Assembly: GCF_025506275.1 (NCBI RefSeq)
Contig: NZ_QYCP01000084.1
Coordinates: 54,363 to 118,362 of the forward strand
Source: Brevibacterium permense
GTDB lineage: Bacteria; Actinomycetota; Actinomycetes; Actinomycetales; Brevibacteriaceae
Direction: 5' to 3'
DNA: 64,000 nt
Both the position numbers and the translations under genes were made by a program. Shown here piece after piece: positions 27,038 to 35,352 of this stretch (positions are counted from its first letter, which is position 1; each line of letters begins with the position of its first letter). The notes beneath the pieces were generated by a model. The model saw only the letters and a program-made list of their open reading frames with translations, was not told the DNA's origin and ran no database searches.

Positions 27038-27280
27038 CTACTTTAGACTCCGGGCGATCCGTCGGTTGCGGGCTTCAATGAACTCATTGTTCGCCTGCAG
27101 ATAGTCGATGAGGTCGCCCGGAGTCTTTGGCACAGCCGGGGTCGAGAAGTCATCGAAATGATGAAAAAACCTGATCCGCGAAGCTCGGCTGTCCCAGAGG
27201 TCGTCGAGAAGGAAGAACTCGACGTACTCGTGGAAACTCGAGAACAGAGCGAAGAAGTCGGTGCAATGCGTATTAGTCAA
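27038..27280 (-). CDS. Possible small hypothetical protein or C-terminal remnant
   Basis: An open frame of 80 codons that could only start with TTG. It reads as a plausible protein, rich in Phe in its first half (FFALFSSFHEYVEFFLLDD) and ending with PKTPGDLIDYLQANNEFIEA followed by RNRRIARSLK. There is no good ribosome site and no recognised domain. It may be the tail of an older, truncated gene. Its C-terminal coding region carries a perfect 13-base inverted repeat (27045-27057 with 27114-27126). It lies on the same strand as the helicase-sigma gene, downstream of it. Confidence 0.3.
   Translation of the reverse strand: MTNTHCTDFFALFSSFHEYVEFFLLDDLWDSRASRIRFFHHFDDFSTPAVPKTPGDLIDYLQANNEFIEARNRRIARSLK
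27045..27126. repeat. Perfect 13-bp inverted repeat with 56-base separation
   Basis: AGACTCCGGGCGA at 27045-27057 is exactly complementary to TCGCCCGGAGTCT at 27114-27126. It starts 10 bases after the second MFS stop, so it may serve as a long terminator hairpin for the galactonate operon or mark the left border of the accessory island. Confidence 0.6.
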
Positions 27281-27358
27281 CTGCCTCTCAATGCACCATC
27301 GTCAGGGCTCAAGCAAATGCTCATTCATCCTCTTTGCATACCTCACCTGGGCTTCAAG

Positions 27359-30277
27359 CTAGGAACGGAGGTAAAACGAGCCCCTCCGCTTCTGCATCTT
27401 TGCTTTGAACTCTCTTCGTTGATTTCGTGACGATGACGGAGTTGGCTCAACTGCGTCGAATCGAGGAGCCGGATCGGTCGGTTCAGGGGCAGTTGCTTGT
27501 CGCGCTTTCGCGTTTAACTTGCCCGACTGGGCCTTCGTTGCCTCTCCTGTGCTCGGAACTGGTCCGGCGGGCCCGTCGTCCGCATCTGAAATGGTTTGGA
27601 TTCTCGTTTCAATTGGTTTGACCGGTGAGGCAAGCCGCTGTGGGCGGCTCGGCCCATATCGAGTTTCCTCGACGACTGCACTTGTCAACATCGCTTCCCG
27701 AAGAGTCTGTATCGAAATCTTCTCCAGCTGTCGGATGCGCTCGCGAGTGACGTCGAAGATCTTGCCGATGGTGTCAAGAGTCTGCGGCTCTCCGCCGTAC
27801 CAACCAAAACGTCGCCGCACGATCTCGGCTTCGCGGATGGGCAGCTTGTCGATGGCCGAATTGACCTCCTCGAGGAACTCGGCGTCGAGCATCCTCGTCT
27901 CCGGGTCATCCGTGAATACCTCCGGCGTGGCAATGCGATCATCGAATGATATGTGGCTCTCGGCGTAATGTCCGTCCCACTGCAAATCTAGGTACGCGTC
28001 GAGTGAAGCCGGCTGCATCCCTAATGCCTGTTCGATTTTCGAATGGTCATGGTTGCACGCCTCGCGAGTTACCTCATCGTGGTTGCAATTCCAGTATTCC
28101 GGGAACTTCTCGACGAGATGAACCGGGATGCGAATCGTATTGGAGAAGTCAGCGACGCCTCGGTCAATTCCCTGGCGGATCCACCACGTCGCATACGTCG
28201 AGAACTTGTTGCCCTTGGTGAAATCGAACTTCTGGACCGCGCGGACCAGACCTAGATTGCCCTCCTGGATGAGGTCAAGGAAGGACAACTTCCTGCCCAC
28301 GTACTTCTTGGCGATCGAGACCACGAGACGCAGATTGGACGAGACCATTTGGTTAAGGGCAGCTCGACCGTCAGCACGGACCCACTCCAGATCGTGGCGT
28401 TCCCGGCGAGTGGAGTACCGACCGAGGGCTAAGACATGATCAGCAAACATTCCGGCCTCAATGCGCTTCGCAACCTCAACCTCTTCTGCGGCATTGAGCA
28501 ACGGAAACCGACCGATCTGCTTCAGATAGATGCCGACAAGATCATCGGTATCAGGAACCTTACGGAGCACTTCGCGAGGTTCGTCATCATCGTCGATGTC
28601 TTTGAGCAGCAGAACCGGCTTCGGAACGACATTGGGGGATTCGAGCTCTCCAGTTGCGTCGCTGCCTTCGCGGGAAGGCGTCGAATCGTGAGAAGCATCT
28701 TCAGTCTCCGAAGTCAGAGCAGGCTCCTCCAAGTTGTCCTGAATCGGACGCGACTGAGTCGGTTCATCAGGTAGTTCAGGAGCCGGCGCTCTGAGGAACT
28801 TCCTCAGTTCGCGAATCTCCGTCTCATCGAAGTCAACAATGTGCCTGGCCGATGGAAGTACTGCGCCGAACTGCTGTTCTTGATTGCGCTTCTCGTCTTC
28901 GATCGTGTTCACCGCGTAGAGCACGACGAAGCGTCCGTGGCGCCCGTCTGACTTGCGTCGGATGATTCGACCGAGACGTTGCACCGTCTGTCGGGGCTGC
29001 TTACTCCCGGAAAGGACGACAGCCAGATCTGAATCGGGGACATCGATTCCCTCGTCGAGGATGCGCGGAGCACACAGCACCTTGGCGACGCCATTCGCGA
29101 ACAGTTGCATCGCGCCACGCCTCTCATGCGGCTTCGACTCTGAGGACACGGCCTTGGTCTCGATTCCGCAGCGCTGAAGAAGCTGCGCGGCTTGTGTCGA
29201 CGAATCGACCGTTTGGGAGAATACGAGGGTTCCCTGCGACTCGGCGATTACGGGAGCGATGCCGTTGAGGACCTTCATTTTGTTCTTTGCGTTGGTGAGT
29301 ACACGCTGCCTCTTTACCACCGCTTCAAGATACTTTCGAGCCATGAACACGACGGGCGAGCGATCCTGTTTCCTGCTGGCCAGCGCCTGAACGGCACTCA
29401 TGAACTGTTCAAACGGAGCGGACTGCAACTCCAACTTGGATTTCAAAGACATTCCGAGCTTGCTCACAGCGGAACTGGCGACTTGGTACTCTCCGCGTTC
29501 CGAATCAGTCAACGTCACTCCGACAAATGCGATGTCGAACTGAGCAATCACGCCATCTCGGAGAGCCCGGTCGTACCATAGCTGAAAGACGACTCCACCG
29601 AAATACGGTTCGAGGACAGTTGCCTCAGCATTATCCGGACGTTTGTAAGTGGCAGTCAGCCCAAGGCGATAACTGAAACCCGAGTGCAGACCCTTTGCAA
29701 ACGTCTTCGCCGCGTAGCGATGGCACTCGTCAGCGATCAGCATGCCCTGAGAGTGTTCCCTCAGCAGCGCTCCTCGCGTTGCCGAATTGATGATGGCAAT
29801 CAAAATGTCGCACGAGCTAAGTGCATCCTGTCGTCCATTACCCAGAGTCCCGACATCTGCCTGCGGCAACGACTCCATCAGCCGTTGTTGCCACTGGATC
29901 TGCAACTCCGCCGTCGGTACCAGCACAAGAACTTTTATGCCCTGGCGAAACGCTTCGTATGCTGCCGTGATTCCGATCATGGTCTTTCCGGCACCGGTGA
30001 CTGCTTCGACGACACCACGACAACCTGCCTGATGCCAGGCGCCGAGGGCTTCTGCCTGCCAGCTCCAGAGGTCGGGGTTGACTTCACTGCTCGGCCGCGA
30101 GGCAACGATGTTGATGAAATAGTCGTCCTGTGGTCTCGCAGAATCGATAGCGTTGACAGGCGCCGCAGATCCCGTTCCGGGGAGCTCAGCGGGCAAAGGA
30201 GCGCTGGGGTCATTGAGGTTGCGGGCAGGGCTGATCAACGTCCGAATAGGAGTCGGCGTAACGGAACGAACATTCAT
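27359..30277 (-). CDS. Fusion of SF2 helicase (XPB/RadD-like) and primary-type sigma-70 factor
   Basis: A 972-residue protein with two full machines in one frame. Residues ~68-460 are an SF2 helicase: Walker A VTGAGKT (93-99), Ia LVPTAELQIQW, motif II DECH (183-186), motif III LTAT (207-210), and motifs V/VI DEGIDVP...QRLGRIIRRK (408-442). An acidic, Pro-rich linker runs from ~497 to 575. Residues ~576-610 match sigma region 1.2 (DDLVGIYLKQIGRFPLL). Residues 640-725 match regions 2.1-2.4 (NLRLVVSIAKKYVGRKLSFL, DLIQEGNLGLVRAVQKFDF, KFSTYATWWIRQGIDRG, TIRIPVHLVE). Region 3 is divergent and short. Residues ~800-862 are region 4 with the -35 helix-turn-helix (TLDTIGKIFDVTRERIRQLE). A basic, low-complexity tail follows. 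AAAGGAG precedes the ATG. It is divergent from the DUF262-AddB-AddA operon. The helicase could sense or open DNA for its own sigma domain. Confidence 0.93.
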   Translation of the reverse strand: MNVRSVTPTPIRTLISPARNLNDPSAPLPAELPGTGSAAPVNAIDSARPQDDYFINIVASRPSSEVNPDLWSWQAEALGAWHQAGCRGVVEAVTGAGKTMIGITAAYEAFRQGIKVLVLVPTAELQIQWQQRLMESLPQADVGTLGNGRQDALSSCDILIAIINSATRGALLREHSQGMLIADECHRYAAKTFAKGLHSGFSYRLGLTATYKRPDNAEATVLEPYFGGVVFQLWYDRALRDGVIAQFDIAFVGVTLTDSERGEYQVASSAVSKLGMSLKSKLELQSAPFEQFMSAVQALASRKQDRSPVVFMARKYLEAVVKRQRVLTNAKNKMKVLNGIAPVIAESQGTLVFSQTVDSSTQAAQLLQRCGIETKAVSSESKPHERRGAMQLFANGVAKVLCAPRILDEGIDVPDSDLAVVLSGSKQPRQTVQRLGRIIRRKSDGRHGRFVVLYAVNTIEDEKRNQEQQFGAVLPSARHIVDFDETEIRELRKFLRAPAPELPDEPTQSRPIQDNLEEPALTSETEDASHDSTPSREGSDATGELESPNVVPKPVLLLKDIDDDDEPREVLRKVPDTDDLVGIYLKQIGRFPLLNAAEEVEVAKRIEAGMFADHVLALGRYSTRRERHDLEWVRADGRAALNQMVSSNLRLVVSIAKKYVGRKLSFLDLIQEGNLGLVRAVQKFDFTKGNKFSTYATWWIRQGIDRGVADFSNTIRIPVHLVEKFPEYWNCNHDEVTREACNHDHSKIEQALGMQPASLDAYLDLQWDGHYAESHISFDDRIATPEVFTDDPETRMLDAEFLEEVNSAIDKLPIREAEIVRRRFGWYGGEPQTLDTIGKIFDVTRERIRQLEKISIQTLREAMLTSAVVEETRYGPSRPQRLASPVKPIETRIQTISDADDGPAGPVPSTGEATKAQSGKLNAKARQATAPEPTDPAPRFDAVEPTPSSSRNQRREFKAKMQKRRGSFYLRS

Positions 30278-30655
30278 CGTTGTCTCCTTTGTGAGTTACT
30301 GGAAACAACAGTAGACGTCACCGCTGACATAGAGGATGCGTTACGTGTTTCAACGCAGTTTCCTCTGCGATCTCTGCGTTTTTCGGCGTTCCATGACTAT
30401 GTAAAAAGTGCCAGCAGTGATGATGGCAATTTCACCGAGTGACCGTGCAGGATTGGGTGGTGATTCTGAGTGGTCTTTGTGGTTCGCAGGTGGGCAGCCT
30501 TGTGCTGCGGGGGCAGGCAAGGTATCGGACTGTACTCAACGAGCTTGGAGTGCGAATGGTTCTGTCTTGCGGCCTTCACCCCCCGTTAGACGGCGGCTGT
30601 TGTAATCTGATCGAGGCGTGATCTACGTACGTTGTCGATGAAAGAAGGAACCAAC
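30278..30655. promoter_or_regulatory. Divergent control region between helicase-sigma gene and DUF262 operon
   Basis: This 378-base gap holds no convincing gene. Minus strand: TTGAAA-N16-TATGTC (30351-30324) is a possible promoter for the helicase-sigma gene. Plus strand: TTGTAA-N16-TCTACG (30598-30625) is a weak candidate for the DUF262 operon. Three copies of a CGCAG/CTGCG pentamer (30354-30358, 30365-30369, 30374-30378) form AACGCAG-N15-CTGCGTT followed by TTT at 30352-30383, a hairpin or operator. A 60-codon frame at 30439-30621 lacks any coding support. Confidence 0.4.
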
Positions 30656-32449
30656 GTGGCTAAGTACACGGTGCGGCAGGAGCAGGTTGAAACTCTCCTC
30701 ACTTGGGTGAAGAGCGGACAGATCGCGATTCCAGAGCTTCAGCGTCCGTTCGTTTGGTCATCGACGAAGGTCAGAGATCTTCTGGATTCGCTCTACAACG
30801 GTTACCCGGTTGGATATCTCATCACATGGCAAAGCCAAGACGTTGGGCTCAAGGACGGTTCGACGTCGGGCTTCAAACAGATCCTCATCGATGGACAGCA
30901 GCGAATCACAGCCTTGACTGCAGCGCTTGTCGGGCGCGAAGTGGTGGATAAGAACTACGCGAAGAAGCGCATCAAAATCGCGTTCAATCCTCAAACTGAG
31001 AAGTTTGAGACCCTGACGCCATTCATTGACCGGGATGAGGCGTGGGTGTCTGATATCGCAGAGTTCATGAACTCGTCCGCGACTACTTTCGGATCGATCA
31101 ACAGGTACCTTTCTGGCAATCCAGACGCGGACGAAACCGCGGTCGTGCGCGCCTTTGAGAAACTGGCGGGAATCCACAACGCCCAGGTCGGCATCATCAC
31201 ATTGGCCGATGACCTCGATATCAACACGGTCACCGAGATCTTCATCAGAATCAACTCGAAGGGTGTCACGCTTTCTGGAGCAGATTTTGCAATGAGCAAG
31301 ATCTCCAGCCACGGCGAATATGGCTCCAACCTGCGGAAGCTGATTGACTACTTCTGCCACTTGGCAAAGCACCCTCATGCGTATTCTGACATCTCGCAAA
31401 ACGACAGATCGTTCGCCGAAGCAGGTTACCTGGAAAAGATTGCCTGGCTGCGCAATGACACTTCGGATCTCTATGACCCTGACTACACCGACGTCATTCG
31501 AGTCGCGGGACTGCGCGGCTTCAGCCGTGGACGCATGTCGTCCCTCGTCAGCCTCTTGTCAGGCCGAGACTTCGACACACGAACATTCAGCGATGAGCTT
31601 GCACAGAGTTCTTTTGAAACGCTCGAGAAGGTGCTTCTCGAGATCGTCAATCAGTACAACTATCAACAGTTCCTTCTCACCATCAAGTCCTCTGGCTTCA
31701 TCGCTGCGAAGATGATCAGCTCAACGAACGCCCTGAATTTTGCATACGCGCTGTTCATCCAGCTCAAAGCCGCGGGAGACCTGCCGGACGGAGAGATCAA
31801 ATCGATCGTCCGTCGGTGGTTTGCGATGTCGATGCTTACCGGCAGGTACTCAGGCTCCTTCGAAACCCGATTCGAAGCCGATATCAGGAAGATCGCCGAA
31901 ATGGGTGCGGCGGGACTCCTCGACGAAATCGAGCGAGGCCAACTCACCGATGGATTCTGGAATGTCGAGCTCCCGTCGAACATGATCACGACGAGCACCC
32001 GCAGCCCGTACTTCAACACGTTCCGAGCCGCACAGATTCACAAGAACGCTCGTGGGTTCCTTTCCAAACACATCACTGTCCGACAGATGACCGAGGAAAG
32101 CGGAGATATCCACCATCTCGTTCCGAAGAATTACCTCGTCAGGTCCGGGGTCAGCGATAGAAATCAGTACAACCAGATTGCCAACTTTGCCATCACGGAA
32201 ACACCCGTCAACATCGCAATCCAGGATTCTGAGCCAGCCTCCTACATCGACAGGATCGATCGGCAGATCGACTCGGGGAGCCTGTCTCTTGGTGAAATCG
32301 CCACCGAGGATGATCTGAACCAATCGTTCAAGGAGAACGCCGTACCGAGCTCACTTCGCACTACGACGGCAGAGAACTATTCGCAGTTCCTCAATGAACG
32401 GCGGAAACTGATGTCGCAGTACATCCGGGACTACTACTTCTCTTTGTGA
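30656..32449 (+). CDS. DUF262 (GmrSD N-terminal-like) protein with C-terminal HNH nuclease
   Basis: A 597-residue protein. The N-terminal DUF262 domain shows IPELQRPFVWSS (residues 25-36), YNGYPVGYLITW (48-59) and the signature DGQQRITAL (79-87), which in GmrSD-type enzymes is the nucleotide-hydrolysing ParB/Srx-like motif. The C-terminus carries an HNH/DUF1524-like nuclease core, DIHHLVPKNYL (near 483) followed by NQIANFAITETPVN. Such proteins are type IV restriction enzymes that cut modified DNA, and they also appear in phosphorothioate and BREX-type defence. The start GTG at 30656 has GAAGGA at 6-base spacing and begins MAKYTVRQ, as in the family; an in-frame TTG at 30632 is less likely. 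It leads the operon with the AddB-like gene 47 bases downstream. Confidence 0.9.
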   Translation: MAKYTVRQEQVETLLTWVKSGQIAIPELQRPFVWSSTKVRDLLDSLYNGYPVGYLITWQSQDVGLKDGSTSGFKQILIDGQQRITALTAALVGREVVDKNYAKKRIKIAFNPQTEKFETLTPFIDRDEAWVSDIAEFMNSSATTFGSINRYLSGNPDADETAVVRAFEKLAGIHNAQVGIITLADDLDINTVTEIFIRINSKGVTLSGADFAMSKISSHGEYGSNLRKLIDYFCHLAKHPHAYSDISQNDRSFAEAGYLEKIAWLRNDTSDLYDPDYTDVIRVAGLRGFSRGRMSSLVSLLSGRDFDTRTFSDELAQSSFETLEKVLLEIVNQYNYQQFLLTIKSSGFIAAKMISSTNALNFAYALFIQLKAAGDLPDGEIKSIVRRWFAMSMLTGRYSGSFETRFEADIRKIAEMGAAGLLDEIERGQLTDGFWNVELPSNMITTSTRSPYFNTFRAAQIHKNARGFLSKHITVRQMTEESGDIHHLVPKNYLVRSGVSDRNQYNQIANFAITETPVNIAIQDSEPASYIDRIDRQIDSGSLSLGEIATEDDLNQSFKENAVPSSLRTTTAENYSQFLNERRKLMSQYIRDYYFSL

Positions 32450-32496
32450 CTGAGTGACAGGTGGTGCGCGACAGCGTTGACCTGGAAGGACCCTAA

Positions 32497-35352
32497 ATGC
32501 GTATCGTCTTAGGCTGGAATCTTGAGCGAGCCCCGTGGTCGAACAGTGCTGCCGGCACCACCGTCGTCACCGGGCCGCTTGGTCTCCTCGGCATCCTCCA
32601 GACCCGACTCGGTACGACTCGGCCCACGGTCGAGCGACCGGTGCGGATCGCGCAATACCGCTCCCTCCTGACTCAGGCCGACCACCCCTGGTACCGCCGG
32701 TCATTCGCCAACGATCCATGGAACACCGCCCACCACCTCCTACAGCTGCGCGACGACGCAATCGAAGCAGGGTGGCACCCGACCACCGACGACCAGGACT
32801 ACACCAGCCACCCGCGCTTGGACGCCTTGGCAACCGTTGAAAGGCACGTTGCCCTCGGACCACCTCACGACCCGACCGCGACCCTCGCACCCGGACGCGC
32901 CGACGACCTGAGAGAAGTCCTCGAACTGCTCCAACTCCACGGCACGAACTGGCCGCTTGGTATAGACACGGTCGAACTCCGCGACCAACGCAACGCCCTC
33001 CCGCCCGTGTGGCAAGACATCGTCTCCGCCCTGCACAACGCCGGCGTCATCATCACCGAGGTGATTCCCAGCACCGCGACTCCGAAACTCACCGTCGTCC
33101 GTGGCCAAGATGAATGGTCCACCGCCGAGGCGGCCGCACGGTATCTCGCCCACGTGTCCGACCGTGAGCGGATCTGCATCATCGCCGGCGATTCCACCAC
33201 GGTCCTTGACCAGCAGCTGGCGCGGCGGAAGGCTCCCGGCCTGGGAGCCCCGAACTCATCGCCGACGACTCCGTCCGCCCAGGTGCTGCCCGTCTTTCTC
33301 AGCGCGGTCCTGCCACCGATAGACATTCGACGAGTCGCCGAGTTCCTCCACCTCTCCTTCGGCTCCGACGGCCCCGAGACACCGGCGCTGACTCTCGTGC
33401 CGCGATCGGTCTCGTCCACGCTGCTCGGCGCACTGACTCAAGAACCCGGAATCTCCGGGGACCCCGCGTCGGCGTGGATGAAGGCGCTCGAGACACTGAA
33501 GGCTCGCGCGTACGAGGACCCCGACACAAGCGCGACAGCGAGGGAGACCGCGCAGACCCTCGACAGTATCCTGCGAGTCTCCCCGCCAGAGATCGTCGAA
33601 GACCACCTCACGCTCGACTCCTTGCAGCCAGCCCTCGACTGGCTGAGCACCCGCCTGCGCAAGCTCACTCTCCGCCAGCAGAAGACTGCCCAAAGCTCAC
33701 ACAGCACGACCGCTACATTCCTCGCCGAGGCATCGAACCAGATCGCTTCTTTCCGTGCCGCTCTCACGGCACTGGACGTCGACACCCTGCGGGTCCGAGA
33801 ACTCTTCGACATCGCCGAATCCTGCGCGCCCCGGTCGACTCATACGACTGCCAGCGCTCAAGCCGCCGCATGGACGGTCGTCAACGACCCCTCAGAGGTT
33901 CCCGCTGGCGCAGAGATGATCGTCTGGTGGTCATCACGCCGCGCCACACAGTCCGAGGCTGCGACCTGGGACCCCGCAGAGGTCGAGGCGCTCGCCGCCG
34001 CAGGTTGCCGGATCTCGCCCGCCACCGAGCGCGAACGGCTCCGCCAGGCAGCCGAACTCCGAGGACTCCGGTCGGCTCACACGCTTCTGTGCTTCTGCCC
34101 TGACACAGTTCGCGGAGAAGAGGTCTCCCTCCACCCAGTACTTTCCCGACTCGCCGAAAGCCTGGCGACCGCCGATCCCGAGCAGTTCGAGACGAAGTCC
34201 GTCGACGCCGTTCTCTCCCACCCCACGATCACCAAACCGGTGGCCGCACTGATCGACGACGGATCATGGCGGCTGAACAACGTGACAGTCTCGACCGACC
34301 TCGCGCCATCCGAGCATATCGAGCCGCCGCAGACCGTCTCGCGTACCCTCGAAGGCGACTTCACCCACCTGCTGCCGGAGACACTGTCTTACACGCAGAT
34401 CGATCAGCTGCTCAGCGACCCGCTCGAGTGGACCCTTAATCGAGCACTCGGACTCTCGCGTGGCTACACTTTCGACATTCCCGTCGAGAATCGCATGATC
34501 GGCACACTCGTCCACGCCGTCGTCCAACACCTCGTCGACGCCGGAGAAACGGGCTGCGACAACACCCCCACGCCCTCGGCGATTGCAACGACGTTCGACC
34601 GGCTGGTGCCGCGATTCGCCTCGGAACTCGTCCTGCCCGGCCAGCGAACGCGCAGGAACACAATCCGTTCCACAGCGCTCGCCTCACTCACACACCTGTT
34701 CACAGCGCTGCAAGACAGGGGAGTACACCTCACTGCCGCCGAGGCAGACTTCACCTATGACTGGACACTGACCATTGCCGGCACACCGAAAGTGATTCCG
34801 CTGCGCGGTCAACGCGACCTCGAAGGAACATTTGGCGATGGGCGTCCAGCGATCGTCGACCTCAAATGGGCTAACTATGACAAGAGATACCGGACGATGA
34901 TCGACGACGGGGAAGCCGTACAGCTCAGCGTGTACTCCCGTACGGCAGATACTCCGAGCGGAGCAAACCCGCTGACTTCGTACTTCATGCTCAAACAAGG
35001 ACGCTTCGTCTCGACGGATTCCGCTCTCGACCCGAACTTTACTGGGGGAGGGGCCGATAGCTTCGACGACGAAGGAAACGGCCTTGGCGGAGATCCTGCC
35101 GGACTCTGGCCCATCATCCAACGGTCGGTCGAAACAGCACTCACGCACATCGCCACAGGATGCTTCGACTCGCCGAGCGCCGACATCCACGCGGAGCTGC
35201 AAACCGCGCCAGGAGTGCGGAGCACAGACGTGACCAAGGCCCTCAAAGCCTTCAAGGAAGAGGAACTGGCAGATCAGAGACTCTTCGTCATTAAGCCGCA
35301 ATCCTATAGCGACTTCAACCTCATCTATGGCATCGCGGGAGACCACTCATGA
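32497..35352 (+). CDS. AddB-like protein with C-terminal PD-(D/E)XK nuclease
   Basis: A 951-residue protein. The N-terminal two thirds lack a Walker A motif (TGPLGLLGILQTRLG occupies the start), so it looks like an inactivated helicase scaffold as in RecC/AddB. Residues ~630-900 are a RecB-family nuclease: SYTQIDQLLSDPLEW, GTLVHAVVQHLV (His ~672), RGQRDLEGTF (Asp ~772), AIVDLKWANYDK (Asp and Lys ~787-790) and QLSVYSR (~808). The four iron-sulphur cysteines of classical AddB are not seen. AGGA lies 7 bases before the ATG. Its stop overlaps the AddA-like start (ATGA). The pair is probably a heterodimeric DNA end-processing nuclease, perhaps committed to defence because of the DUF262 partner. 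Confidence 0.85.
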   Translation: MRIVLGWNLERAPWSNSAAGTTVVTGPLGLLGILQTRLGTTRPTVERPVRIAQYRSLLTQADHPWYRRSFANDPWNTAHHLLQLRDDAIEAGWHPTTDDQDYTSHPRLDALATVERHVALGPPHDPTATLAPGRADDLREVLELLQLHGTNWPLGIDTVELRDQRNALPPVWQDIVSALHNAGVIITEVIPSTATPKLTVVRGQDEWSTAEAAARYLAHVSDRERICIIAGDSTTVLDQQLARRKAPGLGAPNSSPTTPSAQVLPVFLSAVLPPIDIRRVAEFLHLSFGSDGPETPALTLVPRSVSSTLLGALTQEPGISGDPASAWMKALETLKARAYEDPDTSATARETAQTLDSILRVSPPEIVEDHLTLDSLQPALDWLSTRLRKLTLRQQKTAQSSHSTTATFLAEASNQIASFRAALTALDVDTLRVRELFDIAESCAPRSTHTTASAQAAAWTVVNDPSEVPAGAEMIVWWSSRRATQSEAATWDPAEVEALAAAGCRISPATERERLRQAAELRGLRSAHTLLCFCPDTVRGEEVSLHPVLSRLAESLATADPEQFETKSVDAVLSHPTITKPVAALIDDGSWRLNNVTVSTDLAPSEHIEPPQTVSRTLEGDFTHLLPETLSYTQIDQLLSDPLEWTLNRALGLSRGYTFDIPVENRMIGTLVHAVVQHLVDAGETGCDNTPTPSAIATTFDRLVPRFASELVLPGQRTRRNTIRSTALASLTHLFTALQDRGVHLTAAEADFTYDWTLTIAGTPKVIPLRGQRDLEGTFGDGRPAIVDLKWANYDKRYRTMIDDGEAVQLSVYSRTADTPSGANPLTSYFMLKQGRFVSTDSALDPNFTGGGADSFDDEGNGLGGDPAGLWPIIQRSVETALTHIATGCFDSPSADIHAELQTAPGVRSTDVTKALKAFKEEELADQRLFVIKPQSYSDFNLIYGIAGDHS

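Noticed and set aside
30352..30383. Hairpin plus T tract read as a plus-strand intrinsic terminator
   Set aside because: No plus-strand transcript is expected to end there because both flanking genes point away. It is kept instead as a possible regulatory element.
30439..30621. 60-codon plus-strand frame upstream of the DUF262 gene
   Set aside because: No ribosome site and no recognisable domain; it lies in the divergent promoter region.
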